DNA of 41,418 nucleotides from Streptomyces afghaniensis 772 (GTDB lineage: Bacteria; Actinomycetota; Actinomycetes; Streptomycetales; Streptomycetaceae). The stretch spans positions 1 through 41,418 of the forward strand of contig KE354244.1 of the NCBI GenBank assembly GCA_000415505.1, given 5' to 3'. Under the pieces are notes generated by a model, which saw only the letters and a program-made list of their open reading frames with translations, was not told the DNA's origin and made no database searches. How positions within the stretch are numbered: position 1 is the stretch's first letter; every line of letters begins with the position of its first letter. This document shows, in pieces, positions 8,313 to 16,572 of the stretch. Position numbers and translations under genes: made by a program.

Positions 8313-8891
8313 ATGCTCAGGGTCGTCAACCGCGTGTTCCTGGGGCTCGTCGGCCTCGTCCTGCTGGTGCTGGGCGGCTCCGTACTGGCCGTCGGCCTCG
8401 GCGCTCCGGCACCCTCCTGGTGGATCCACCACAGCCGCCACGACGTGCTGCTGAGCGACGCCGAGCGCACCCGCTGGCGGGACGACGGCTGGTGGTGGCC
8501 GGTCGTCATCGCCGTACTCGCCGTCGCGCTGCTGCTCGCCCTGTGGTGGCTGGTCGCGGTGCTCCGCCGGCGCCGCCTCGCCGAGGTCCTCGTGGACACC
8601 GGCGACGGCGAGGGCGCCCTGCTGCGCGGCCGGGCCCTGGAGGACGCCCTCACCGAGGAGGCGGCCCGGGTCGACGGTGTCGGCCGGGCCCACGCCCATC
8701 TGACGGGCCGCCGCAGCGCCCCCGAGGCCCGCGTACGGCTCGCACTGGAACCGCACGTGGACCCGGGCGCCGCCCTGCACGACCTGACGACCGGCGCCCT
8801 GACCCACGCCCGGACATCGGCGGGACTCGCGTCGCTGCCGGCGGAGGTACGGCTGCGGGGTGTCAAGCACGGTGCGGAGAGGGTGAGCTGA
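8313..8891 (+). CDS. amaP: AmaP-like membrane anchor protein
   Basis: A 192-residue protein with two N-terminal membrane segments ('RVFLGLVGLVLLVLGGSVLAVGLG' and 'WWPVVIAVLAVALLLALWWLVAVL') and a soluble domain beginning 'RRRLAEVLVDTGDGEGALLRGRALEDALTEEAARVDGVGRAH'. This is the layout of AmaP, the membrane anchor of Asp23 in staphylococci. The ATG at 8313 is preferred over the GTG at 8304 because GGAAGGAG (8297-8304) gives it 8-nt spacing. It closes the five-gene envelope-stress run. The gene symbol rests on layout and context, not on close sequence identity. Confidence 0.8.
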   Translation: MLRVVNRVFLGLVGLVLLVLGGSVLAVGLGAPAPSWWIHHSRHDVLLSDAERTRWRDDGWWWPVVIAVLAVALLLALWWLVAVLRRRRLAEVLVDTGDGEGALLRGRALEDALTEEAARVDGVGRAHAHLTGRRSAPEARVRLALEPHVDPGAALHDLTTGALTHARTSAGLASLPAEVRLRGVKHGAERVS

Positions 8892-8939
8892 CCGTTCGGG
8901 ACCGAAACGGCACGCTGACAGTCCGGGACGAAACGGCGC

Positions 8940-9695
8940 TCAGAACCCGTGCCGTGCTCCGCCGTCCACCGGCACCATGACCCCGGTCAGATAGGAAGCC
9001 GCCGGAGACAGCAGGAACGCCGCCACCCGCCCGAACTCTTCCGGCGCCCCGTACCGCCGCAACGGAATGCGGGACTCCGACGCCGCCCTGGTCGCCTCGG
9101 GATCCGCCGACAACGCGTCCAGCTCGCGCACGCGGTCCGTGTCGATGCGCCCGGGCAGCACACCGACCACCCGAATCCCCCGCGGCCCCAGTTCGTCGGA
9201 CAGCGACTTGGCGAACCCGGCCAGCCCCGGCCGCAGCCCGTTCGAGATCGTCAGCCCCGGAATCGGCTCGTACACCGACCCGGACAGCACGAACCCGATG
9301 ACACCCCCCGACTCCAACTCCGCCGACGCCGCGCGAGCCAGCCGCACCGCGCCGAGGAACACCGACTCGAACGCCGCCTGCCACTGCTCGTCCGTGTTGT
9401 CGGCGACGAACCCGGCGGGCGGCCCGCCCACGCTGACGAGGACACCGTTGAAGCGCCCGAAGTGCTCCCGCGCGGCACCGATCAGCCGGGCCGGTGCGTC
9501 GGGGTCGGCGTTGTCGACGGCCACCCCGACCGCGTTCGGGCCCAGCGCGGCCGCCGCGTCGGCGACGCTCTTCTCGTCCCGCCCCGAGACGACCACCTTC
9601 GCCCCGTCCGCGACGAGCTCGCGCGCGGTGGCGTTGCCGAGGCCCCGCGTGGCCCCGGTGACGACGTACACCCGGTCTTTCAGTCCAAGATCCAT
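8940..9695 (-). CDS. Short-chain dehydrogenase/reductase with altered active site
   Basis: A 251-residue Rossmann protein with the cofactor loop TGATRGLG near residue 13 and the usual C-terminal 'YLTGVMVPVDGG'. In classical SDRs the catalytic set is Ser, Tyr-x-x-x-Lys. Here the Ser region is present (VLSGSVYEP) but the Tyr/Lys segment reads 'LTISNGLRPGLAGFAKSL', so Tyr is Ser or Asn and Lys is Arg. This fits the BKR-like SDR subgroup (cd05344, as I recall it) that lacks the canonical tetrad. The reaction is unknown. The ATG at 9695 lies 5 nt after the GH15 stop with AGGATAGGGA upstream, making this the last gene of a five-gene operon. Confidence 0.85.
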   Translation of the reverse strand: MDLGLKDRVYVVTGATRGLGNATARELVADGAKVVVSGRDEKSVADAAAALGPNAVGVAVDNADPDAPARLIGAAREHFGRFNGVLVSVGGPPAGFVADNTDEQWQAAFESVFLGAVRLARAASAELESGGVIGFVLSGSVYEPIPGLTISNGLRPGLAGFAKSLSDELGPRGIRVVGVLPGRIDTDRVRELDALSADPEATRAASESRIPLRRYGAPEEFGRVAAFLLSPAASYLTGVMVPVDGGARHGF

Positions 9696-9700
9696 GGTCC

Positions 9701-11494
9701 CTATCCTGCCCCGTCCTCACCGAACAGGGCCATGGCGGTGTTCACCAGGCCGATGTGGCTGAACGCCTGCGGGACGTTGCCGAGCTGCCGGCCGGACACC
9801 GGGTCGAACTCCTCGGACAGCAGGCCGACGTCGTTGGCGAGTCCCGCCAGCCGCTCGAACAGCTCCCGGGCCTCTTTCGTACGGCCCGTCATGTGCAGGG
9901 CGTCCGCGAGCCAGAACGAGCACACCAGGAAGGCGCCTTCGGAGCCGGGCAGTCCGTCGACGGCCGCGTCGTCCTCGTGGTCGGTGGTGTAGCGGCGCAG
10001 GAAGCCGCCGTGGTCCAGCTCCTCGCGGACCGCGTCGATGGTGCCGACCACCCGTGGATCGTCGGGCGGCAGGAAACCGACGCGCGGGATGAGCAGCAGC
10101 GCGGCGTCCAGTTCGGGCGAGCCGTAGGACTGCGTGAAGGTGTTGCGTGCGGGGTCGTAGCCCTTGTCGCACACCTCGCGGTGCACCTCGTCGCGCAGCG
10201 CGCGCCAGCCGTCCAGGTCACCGTCCAGCTCCGGGTGGCGCTCCAGGGTGCGCACGGCACGGTCGGCGGCGACCCACACCATCACCTTCGAGTGCACGAA
10301 CTGGCGCCGGCCGCCGCGCACCTCCCACAGCCCCTCGTCCGGCTGCCGCCAGTGGGTGCGCAGGAAGTCCATCAGGGCTCTCTGCAGTGCCCACACGTCC
10401 GGCTGGGCGGACAGGCCCGACTCGCGGGCCAGCGACAGGGAGTCCATGACCTCGCCGTAGACGTCCAGCTGAAGCTGTTTCACGGCGTCGTTCCCGATCC
10501 TCACGGGGGCGGACCCGGCGAAGCCGGACAGCCACGGCAGCTCGAACTCGGGCAGCCGTCGCTCGCCCGCCACGCCGTACATGATCTGGAGGTCCGCCGG
10601 GTCACCCGCGACCGCGCGCAGCAGCCAGTTGCGCCAGGCCTCGGCCTCCTCCTGGTAGCCCGCGGCCAGCAGCGCGCCCAGGGTGAGGGTGGAGTCGCGC
10701 AGCCAGCAGTAGCGGTAGTCCCAGTTGCGCACCCCGCCCGGCTCCTCGGGCAGTGAGGTCGTCGCGGCGGCGACGATGCCGCCGGTCGGGGCGTAGGTGA
10801 GTGCCTTGAGGGTGATCAGGGAGCGGACGACGGCGTCCCGGTACGGTCCGTCGTAGCGGCAGCGCGACGCCCAGGCCCGCCAGTCCTCGACGCTGTGCCG
10901 CAGCGACTCGTACGGGTCGACGAGCGGCGGGCGCTCTTCGTGGGAGGGGTGCCAGGTGAGGACGAACGCGACCTTCTCGCCCTTGCGGACCGTGAACTCC
11001 GCGTGCGTCCCGAAGTCCTCGCCCCAGCTGCGCACCTCCGGTTCGCTGCGCAGCCAGGTCGAGTCGGGTCCGGCGACGGCGACGCGGTGACCGTCGGCCC
11101 GGCGTACCCAGGGGATGATCGAGCCGTAGTCGAAGCGCAGCTTGAGGACGCTGTGGAGCGTCACCTCGCCGTCCAGGCCCTCTACGACGCGTACGAGGTC
11201 GGGGGCCTGGTCGCGCTGGGGCATCAGGTCGGTGACGCGGACCGTCCCCCGCCCGGTCTCCCACTCGGTGTCCAGGACGAGGGTGTCGCGGCGGTAGGCG
11301 CGCCGGGTGCACCGGTCCGCCCCCACGGGGGCGATGCGCCAGAAGCCGTTGTCCTCGTCGCCGAGCAGCTTGGCGAAGCAGGCGGCCGAGTCGAAGCGGG
11401 GCAGGCAGAGCCAGTCCACGGATCCGTCCGTGCCGACCAGGGCGGCGGTCTGTTCGTCGCCGATGAGCGCGTAGTCCTCGATGCTCGGGTGCAC
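9701..11494 (-). CDS. Glycoside hydrolase family 15 protein (glucoamylase/trehalase-like)
   Basis: About 597 residues, cytoplasmic, no signal peptide. The N-terminal beta domain begins 'IEDYALIGDEQTAALVGTDGSVDWLCLPRFDS', typical of bacterial GH15 enzymes. The (alpha/alpha)6 barrel contains 'RNWDYRYCWLRDSTLTL', 'QPDEGLWEVRGG' (candidate general acid Glu) and 'LLSEEFDPVSGRQLGN' (candidate general base Glu), so the catalytic pair looks intact. Actinobacterial relatives include the mycobacterial trehalase, so trehalose or alpha-glucoside cleavage is likely. The start is uncertain: the GTG at 11494 gives a typical family N-terminus, while a TTG at 11527 lies directly after the upstream stop. It is the fourth gene of the symporter-sigma operon. 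Confidence 0.9.
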   Translation of the reverse strand: MHPSIEDYALIGDEQTAALVGTDGSVDWLCLPRFDSAACFAKLLGDEDNGFWRIAPVGADRCTRRAYRRDTLVLDTEWETGRGTVRVTDLMPQRDQAPDLVRVVEGLDGEVTLHSVLKLRFDYGSIIPWVRRADGHRVAVAGPDSTWLRSEPEVRSWGEDFGTHAEFTVRKGEKVAFVLTWHPSHEERPPLVDPYESLRHSVEDWRAWASRCRYDGPYRDAVVRSLITLKALTYAPTGGIVAAATTSLPEEPGGVRNWDYRYCWLRDSTLTLGALLAAGYQEEAEAWRNWLLRAVAGDPADLQIMYGVAGERRLPEFELPWLSGFAGSAPVRIGNDAVKQLQLDVYGEVMDSLSLARESGLSAQPDVWALQRALMDFLRTHWRQPDEGLWEVRGGRRQFVHSKVMVWVAADRAVRTLERHPELDGDLDGWRALRDEVHREVCDKGYDPARNTFTQSYGSPELDAALLLIPRVGFLPPDDPRVVGTIDAVREELDHGGFLRRYTTDHEDDAAVDGLPGSEGAFLVCSFWLADALHMTGRTKEARELFERLAGLANDVGLLSEEFDPVSGRQLGNVPQAFSHIGLVNTAMALFGEDGAG

Positions 11495-11527
11495 GGAGTG
11501 CGGGTTCCCGGCAAGTCGGCGCGGCAA

Positions 11528-11860
11528 TCAGGGCAGGGGCCGGGGGAGTGACGGGCCTTCGGCGACCGGGGCGCGCGTGCCCGAGAAGATCACCCCCGGG
11601 TCCGACGGGGCCTGGTTGAGCACCCACAGGCCGATCAGGGTGGCCAGCGTGAACACGACGGCGATCAGCACGGCGAGCACGAGCCGCCGCCGGCGCTCGC
11701 GCCGCAGCCACTCACCGCGTGCCGTGCGGTACGCGTCGGGGTCGGGGAGCACCCCGCCCGCCAGCACCCGGAGCGCCTCGCGGAGCTCCTCCTCGGTGCG
11801 GCCGTGACCGGCCCGGTCCGGACTGGTGCCACGCGACGGAGTGTGGTCTCGATTCGTCAT
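11528..11860 (-). CDS. One-TM protein coupled to the sigma factor (possible anti-sigma)
   Basis: A 110-residue protein. The cytoplasmic N-terminal part has a helical stretch 'RTEEELREALRVLAGGVLPDPDAYRTARGEWLRRERRRR' (about 21-59), then one membrane segment 'LVLAVLIAVVFTLATLIGLWVL' (about 60-81), then a short Pro-rich outer tail. Its ATG overlaps the sigma-factor stop by 4 nt (ATGA), the usual place for an anti-sigma factor. No zinc-binding H-x3-C-x2-C motif of ZAS-type anti-sigma factors is present, so the function is inferred from position and topology only. I do not recognise the family. Confidence 0.75.
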   Translation of the reverse strand: MTNRDHTPSRGTSPDRAGHGRTEEELREALRVLAGGVLPDPDAYRTARGEWLRRERRRRLVLAVLIAVVFTLATLIGLWVLNQAPSDPGVIFSGTRAPVAEGPSLPRPLP

Positions 11861-12441
11861 CGCCGGGCCTCCATCGCCTGGGTCAGGGCGGCGATGCCGC
11901 GTGCCGTGTGCGTCTTGACCGAACCGCCGGATATGCCCATCGCGGCGGCTATCTCGCTCTCCTTGAGACCGAGCCAGTGCCGCAGCACCAGCGCCTCGCG
12001 CTGCCGGGGTGGCAGCTGCTGGAGCGCGTCGATCAGCACGCGCTGGTCGTCCCGCAGCAGCGCGGCGTGCTCGGCGGAGGCGACCGTGTCGTCCGGCGGG
12101 TTCTCCTCGTGTCTGCGGGCGACTTGAAGGTGCCGGATCCGCATCCGCGTCAGATTGCAGACGGTGGAGCGCAGATACGCCTCCGCCGCGGCCGCGTCCC
12201 GCAGCCGCCGCCACTTGCGGTAGATCTGGTAGTACGCCTCGGCCACCACGTTCTCCGGGTCGTCGGCGCCGAGCAGGACGGCGAGGCGCAGCATCGAGGA
12301 GTAGTGCAGCTCGAAGAGGCGGGCGACACCGGCCTCGCGCTCCAGGTCGGCGGAGTCGCCGGCCGGGGGAGCGAGGGGCTCGGCCGGTGCCGGTGCCGGT
12401 GTCGGCACCGGTGGCAGCGTGGGGTTCTGTCTGCGTCTCAC
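11857..12441 (-). CDS. ECF-type RNA polymerase sigma factor (SigE-like family)
   Basis: A 194-residue protein. After a Pro/Ala-rich leader of about 35 residues comes region 2 ('LFELHYSSMLRLAVLLGADDPENVVAEAYYQIYRKW...AYLRSTVCNLTRMRIRH'). A linker follows, then region 4 ('VLIDALQQLPPRQREALVLRHWLGLKESEIAAAMGISGGSVKTHTARGIAAL'), which contains the -35-binding helix-turn-helix. This resembles the actinobacterial SigE-type ECF subfamily. The GTG start at 12441 overlaps the symporter stop (GTGA) and the gene overlaps the next one, so all three are translationally coupled. An ECF sigma placed inside a transporter operon suggests control of, or by, solute uptake. Confidence 0.9.
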   Translation of the reverse strand: MRRRQNPTLPPVPTPAPAPAEPLAPPAGDSADLEREAGVARLFELHYSSMLRLAVLLGADDPENVVAEAYYQIYRKWRRLRDAAAAEAYLRSTVCNLTRMRIRHLQVARRHEENPPDDTVASAEHAALLRDDQRVLIDALQQLPPRQREALVLRHWLGLKESEIAAAMGISGGSVKTHTARGIAALTQAMEARR

Positions 12442-13985
12442 GAGTTGTTCGCTCCGGTCTCCGGGCGTCGCCGGACGGTCAGGCGGGACGGCAGGTCGGT
12501 CGCGTCGGCGCCGCGCGGGACACCGAGGCGGGTCAGCACCGCGGTGGCGGTCAGCGCGACGGTCAGATTGAGCAGCAGGGCGGCGAGCCCGGCGTAGATC
12601 TCCAGCGGCCGGGCGCCGACGCCGAGCGGCACGATCGGGGAGAACCCCTCGCGCACCACCAGGTACGTCCCCGACGCCATGCCCACGGCCCATCCGGCGA
12701 GCAGCGCCCGCGGGTGCGGCCACCGGGTGAACAGCCCCACGGCGACGGCCGGGAAGATCTGCAGGATCCACACGCCGCCGAGCAGCTGGAGGTTGACGGC
12801 GTCCTGGTCGCGCAGACCGAACACGAACGCCACGGCCCCCACCTTCGCGGTGAGCGACACCGCCTTGGCGATCCGCACCTGCCGCTTCGGCGTGGCCGTC
12901 GGATGGACGTACTCGACGTACACGTTGCGGACGAAACTCGTGGCCGCGGCGATCGACATCACCGCCGCCGGGACGAGCGCCCCCACGGCGATCGCAGCGA
13001 ACACCAGGCCGGCCAGCGGCGCCGGCATCAGCCGGTCCACCAGCATCGGCACGGCCGCCTCGGCACCGCCGCGCGGAGCCCGCACCCCCGCCGCGAGGGC
13101 GGCGATGCCGAGGAACCCGAACAGCGCGAGCAGCCCGGTCCAGGCGGGCAGCGCGACCGAGACCTTGCGCAGGGTGCGGGGGCCGTCGGCGGCGAAACCG
13201 GCGGTGAGCACGTGCGGGTACATCAGCAGGGCGAGGGCGGAGCCGAGCGCGAGCGAGGCATAGGCCGGCTGCTGGGCGGGGGACAGGAGCAGCGCCGGGC
13301 CGCCCAGCCGCCGCGCCGCGCCGTCGAAGACCGGGCCCGGGCCGCCCAGCCGCGCGAGGACCAGCCAGGTCACCGCGGTGAGCGAGACGAACACCGCCAC
13401 CGCCTTCAGCGCGGAGATCACCGTGGGCGCCCGCAGCCCGTGCCGGTACGTGGCCACCGCGAGCCCCGCGAACAGCGCGACCAGCACCAGGTCCCCGGCA
13501 GCGCCCCGCGGGTACACGCCCCCGGCCGTCAGGACCGCCCTGATGCCCAGCAGTTGCAGCGCCAGGTACGGCATCGTGGCGAGGATCCCGGTCAGCGCCA
13601 CCACCAGGGCCAGCGGCGGCGACCCGTACCGGCCGCGCACGAAGTCGGCGGCAGTGATGTAGCCGTGCCGCCGGGCCACGCTCCACAGCCGGCTCAGCAG
13701 CACGAAGGCGAGCGGGCAGACGATCACCGTGTACGGCACGGCGAAGAAGGCGGGGGCGCCGTTGCCGTAGGCCAGTCCGGGTACGGCGGTGAAGGTGTAC
13801 GCGGTGAAGATCGTGCCGCCCAGCAGCAGCCAGGTCCAGCCGGGGCCGAGGGAGCGGTCGGCCAGGGCCCAGCCCTCCAGCGAGGGCAGCCGGTCGACCG
13901 GGCGCAGCCACCGCGCGGTGACGGCGAGCAGCGACGCCCCGCCGATCACGGCGAGGAACGTCGCGGTCATGGCGCCGTCAGCCAT
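12438..13985 (-). CDS. Sodium:solute symporter (SSS) family transporter
   Basis: A 515-residue protein with about 13 hydrophobic segments. SSS features include 'SLEGWALADRSLGPGWTWLLLGGTIFTAYTFTAVPGLAYGNG' at the first helices, 'VRGRYGSPPLALVVALTGILATMPYLALQL' in the middle and 'AAVMSIAAATSFVRNVYVEYVHP' later. The family imports organic acids, amino acids or sugars with Na+; the substrate cannot be read from sequence. The ATG at 13985 has AAGGA 9 nt upstream. It heads the minus-strand operon with the sigma factor, and it is divergent from a DUF3311 gene, a family more often found directly upstream of an SSS gene on the same strand. Confidence 0.88.
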   Translation of the reverse strand: MADGAMTATFLAVIGGASLLAVTARWLRPVDRLPSLEGWALADRSLGPGWTWLLLGGTIFTAYTFTAVPGLAYGNGAPAFFAVPYTVIVCPLAFVLLSRLWSVARRHGYITAADFVRGRYGSPPLALVVALTGILATMPYLALQLLGIRAVLTAGGVYPRGAAGDLVLVALFAGLAVATYRHGLRAPTVISALKAVAVFVSLTAVTWLVLARLGGPGPVFDGAARRLGGPALLLSPAQQPAYASLALGSALALLMYPHVLTAGFAADGPRTLRKVSVALPAWTGLLALFGFLGIAALAAGVRAPRGGAEAAVPMLVDRLMPAPLAGLVFAAIAVGALVPAAVMSIAAATSFVRNVYVEYVHPTATPKRQVRIAKAVSLTAKVGAVAFVFGLRDQDAVNLQLLGGVWILQIFPAVAVGLFTRWPHPRALLAGWAVGMASGTYLVVREGFSPIVPLGVGARPLEIYAGLAALLLNLTVALTATAVLTRLGVPRGADATDLPSRLTVRRRPETGANNS

Positions 13986-14015
13986 GGGTCACCGTCCTTG
14001 GTGTGCCTGTGCCCT

Positions 14016-14121
14016 CGCGCGAGAGTTGCGCGGACGGCCCGTCCGGAGGACAGGAAACCGGCGGGAAATCTTTCTCGAACACCGTGTCAACCACTTCCGG
14101 CGAGTGCGCAACTCTTGCACA
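14016..14121. promoter_or_regulatory. Inverted pair of 17-bp operator-like sites between divergent operons
   Basis: The site at 14105-14121, TGCGCAACTCTTGCACA, is itself an imperfect dyad (TGCGCAA / TTGCACA). Its relative lies in opposite orientation at 14016-14032 (reverse complement CGCGCAACTCTCGCGCG), matching at 13 of 17 positions with an identical 10-nt core GCGCAACTCT. The two flank the divergent start region of the SSS-sigma operon and the DUF3311-cstA genes. Such paired sites suggest one regulator controlling both. The regulator is not identifiable from sequence. Confidence 0.5.
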
Positions 14122-14153
14122 GACCGACAGCGAGCGGGAGAGGAGCACAGGTC

Positions 14154-14366
14154 ATGGCACACACCGGGCACCCCCGGCTACGGCGCGTCGCCGTCGCCCT
14201 GCTGCTGCTCGCACCCGCGGCCGGGTTGCTGTGGGTCCCGCTGTACGCCGGTGCCGGTCCGCGGCTCGCGGGGACGCCGTTCTTCTACTGGTACCAACTC
14301 GCGTGGGTACCGGGCTGCGGCCTGTGCCTGCTCGCCGCGTACGCGCTGACGGATCGGCACCGCTGA
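14154..14366 (+). CDS. DUF3311 small membrane protein
   Basis: A 70-residue protein with two membrane segments ('VAVALLLLAPAAGLLWVPLYAG' and 'YWYQLAWVPGCGLCLLAAYALT') joined by a short loop with 'GTPFFYWYQLAWV', the pattern of DUF3311. GGGAGAGGAG precedes the ATG at 14154. These proteins usually accompany sodium:solute symporters, perhaps as accessory subunits. Here the nearest symporter is on the opposite strand, and cstA follows 58 bases downstream on the same strand, so it may be co-transcribed with cstA. Confidence 0.85.
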   Translation: MAHTGHPRLRRVAVALLLLAPAAGLLWVPLYAGAGPRLAGTPFFYWYQLAWVPGCGLCLLAAYALTDRHR

Positions 14367-14424
14367 TCCGCACGCCCTGATCCGCACTCCCCGTTGTGCA
14401 CACCCGTCGAGGTGAGGAGCCGCC

Positions 14425-16572
14425 ATGCCCGCATCAGCCCTGCCCGAATCCGGGCCCGAGGTGCCGGAAAAGTCCAGAACACGGCCGATTCTGCTGTGGA
14501 CCGCCGTCTCCCTGCTCGGCGCGGTCGCCTGGGGCGTCCTCGCCCTGGCCCGCGGCGAGCGGATCTCCGCGGTCTGGCTGGTGATCGCCGCGCTCGGGTC
14601 GTACGCCATCGCCTACCGCTTCTACTCCCGGTTCATCGCCCGCCGGGTCCTGGAGCCGGACGACCGCCGGGCCACCCCCGCCGAACGCCTCGAGGACGGC
14701 GTCGACTACCACCCCACCGACCGCCGGGTGCTGCTCGGGCACCACTTCGCCGCGATCGCCGGCGCCGGACCCCTGGTGGGACCGGTGCTCGCGGCCCAGA
14801 TGGGCTACCTGCCGGGGACCCTGTGGATCGTGGCGGGGGTGATCTTCGCGGGCGCGGTGCAGGACATGGTCGTGCTGTTCCTGTCGATGCGACGGGACGG
14901 CACGTCGCTCGGGCAGATGGCCCGCGACGAGATCGGCCGGGCCGGCGGGGCCGCCGCCCTGATCGCCGTGTTCGCCATCATGATCATCCTGCTGGGAGTC
15001 CTGGCGCTGGTCGTCGTCAACGCCCTCGCCCACAGCCCCTGGGGCACCTTCTCCGTCGCGATGACCATCCCCATCGCCCTGTTCATGGGCTTCTGGCTGC
15101 ACGTCATCCGCCCGGGCCGGGTCGTCGAGACCAGTCTGATCGGCGTGGTCCTGCTGCTGCTCGCGATCGTCGGCGGCAGCTGGATCCAGGAGTCCTCGCT
15201 GGCCTCCGCCTTCACGCTCAGTCCCACGACCCTGGTCTTCTGCCTCGTCGGCTACGGCTTCGTCGCCTCCGTCCTGCCGGTGTGGATGCTGCTCGCGCCG
15301 CGCGACTACCTCTCCACCTTCATGAAGATCGGCACCATCGCCCTGCTCGCGGTCGGCGTGGTCGTCGCGGCGCCGGTCCTGCGCACGGACGCGGTGAGCG
15401 ACTTCGCCTCGTCGGGTGCCGGGCCCGTCTTCGCCGGGGCCCTGTTCCCCTTCCTCTTCATCACCATCGCCTGCGGCGCGCTGTCCGGCTTCCACGCGCT
15501 GGTCTCCTCCGGGACCACCCCGAAGCTGATCCGGAAGGAGTCCCAGGTCCGGATGATCGGCTACGGCGCCATGCTGATGGAGTCGTTCGTCGCGATCATG
15601 GCGCTGATCGCCGCGGCGACCCTGGAGCCGGGCCTCTACTACGCCATGAACGCCCCGGCGGCCCTCCTCGGCACGACGGCCGAGTCGGCCTCCCACGCCG
15701 TCGCCGGCCTCGGCTTCACCATCACCCCCGACCAGCTCACCCAGGCCGCCAAGGCCGTGGAGGAACAGACGCTGATCGCCCGCTCCGGAGGGGCTCCGAC
15801 CCTGGCCGTCGGCATGTCGGAGATCTTCTCCGGGGTCTTCGGCGGCGCCGGGATGAAGGCCTTCTGGTACCACTTCGCCATCATGTTCGAGGCGCTGTTC
15901 ATCCTGACGACGGTGGACGCGGGCACCCGCGTCGGCCGCTTCATGCTCCAGGACATGCTCGGCAACGTGTGGAAGCCGGCCGGCCGGGTCAACTGGAAGC
16001 CGGGCATCTGGCTGTGCAGCGCCCTCGTCGTGACGGCCTGGGGCTACTTCCTGTACACCGGAGCCACCGACCCGCTCGGCGGGATCAACCAGCTCTTCCC
16101 GCTCTTCGGCATCGCGAACCAGCTCCTCGCCGCGATCGCCCTGGCCGTCTGCACCACGATCCTGATCAAGTCCGGCCGGCTGCGCTGGGCGTGGGTCACC
16201 GGCGTCCCGCTCGCCTGGGTCGTGGCGATCACCTTCACCGCGGGCTGGCAGAAGATCTTCTCCGCCGACCCGAAGATCGGCTTCTTCGCCCAGCGCGCGC
16301 GGTACGCCGACGCCCTCGACGCCGGTCAGGTCCTGCCACCCGCCAAGAACCTCGACGACATGCACACCGTGGTCACCAACTCCACGGTCGACGGTGTGCT
16401 GATCGCCCTGTTCCTGCTGCTGGTCGCCGTCGTGATCGGCAACGCCGCGGTGGTCTGCGTGCGGGCGATACGGGCCCCGGGCTCCACTCCGGTCACGGAG
16501 GCGCCGTACGTGGAGTCCCGCCTCGACGTGCCGGACGTGCCGGACGAGCCGCTGGCGGGAGTCCGTACGTGA
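14425..16572 (+). CDS. cstA: CstA family peptide/pyruvate transporter (carbon starvation protein)
   Basis: A 715-residue polytopic membrane protein of the expected family length with roughly 16 hydrophobic segments. Conserved CstA stretches include 'VLLGHHFAAIAGAGPLVGPVLAAQMGYLPGTLWI', 'GAVQDMVVLFLSMRRDGTSLGQM', 'CGALSGFHALVSSGTTPKLI' and 'FGIANQLLAAIAL'. In E. coli CstA and its homologue BtsT import peptides or pyruvate. GGTGAGGAG lies before the ATG at 14425. The stop overlaps the GTG of a YbdD-like gene, the standard partner. It follows DUF3311 and is divergent from an SSS operon, suggesting a locus for organic-acid uptake under carbon limitation. Confidence 0.95.
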   Translation: MPASALPESGPEVPEKSRTRPILLWTAVSLLGAVAWGVLALARGERISAVWLVIAALGSYAIAYRFYSRFIARRVLEPDDRRATPAERLEDGVDYHPTDRRVLLGHHFAAIAGAGPLVGPVLAAQMGYLPGTLWIVAGVIFAGAVQDMVVLFLSMRRDGTSLGQMARDEIGRAGGAAALIAVFAIMIILLGVLALVVVNALAHSPWGTFSVAMTIPIALFMGFWLHVIRPGRVVETSLIGVVLLLLAIVGGSWIQESSLASAFTLSPTTLVFCLVGYGFVASVLPVWMLLAPRDYLSTFMKIGTIALLAVGVVVAAPVLRTDAVSDFASSGAGPVFAGALFPFLFITIACGALSGFHALVSSGTTPKLIRKESQVRMIGYGAMLMESFVAIMALIAAATLEPGLYYAMNAPAALLGTTAESASHAVAGLGFTITPDQLTQAAKAVEEQTLIARSGGAPTLAVGMSEIFSGVFGGAGMKAFWYHFAIMFEALFILTTVDAGTRVGRFMLQDMLGNVWKPAGRVNWKPGIWLCSALVVTAWGYFLYTGATDPLGGINQLFPLFGIANQLLAAIALAVCTTILIKSGRLRWAWVTGVPLAWVVAITFTAGWQKIFSADPKIGFFAQRARYADALDAGQVLPPAKNLDDMHTVVTNSTVDGVLIALFLLLVAVVIGNAAVVCVRAIRAPGSTPVTEAPYVESRLDVPDVPDEPLAGVRT

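Noticed and set aside
12009-14366. 785-codon open frame on the plus strand
   Set aside because: Antisense to the sigma factor and symporter genes; composition is Arg/Gly/Pro/His-rich. Only its last 70 codons (DUF3311) are real.
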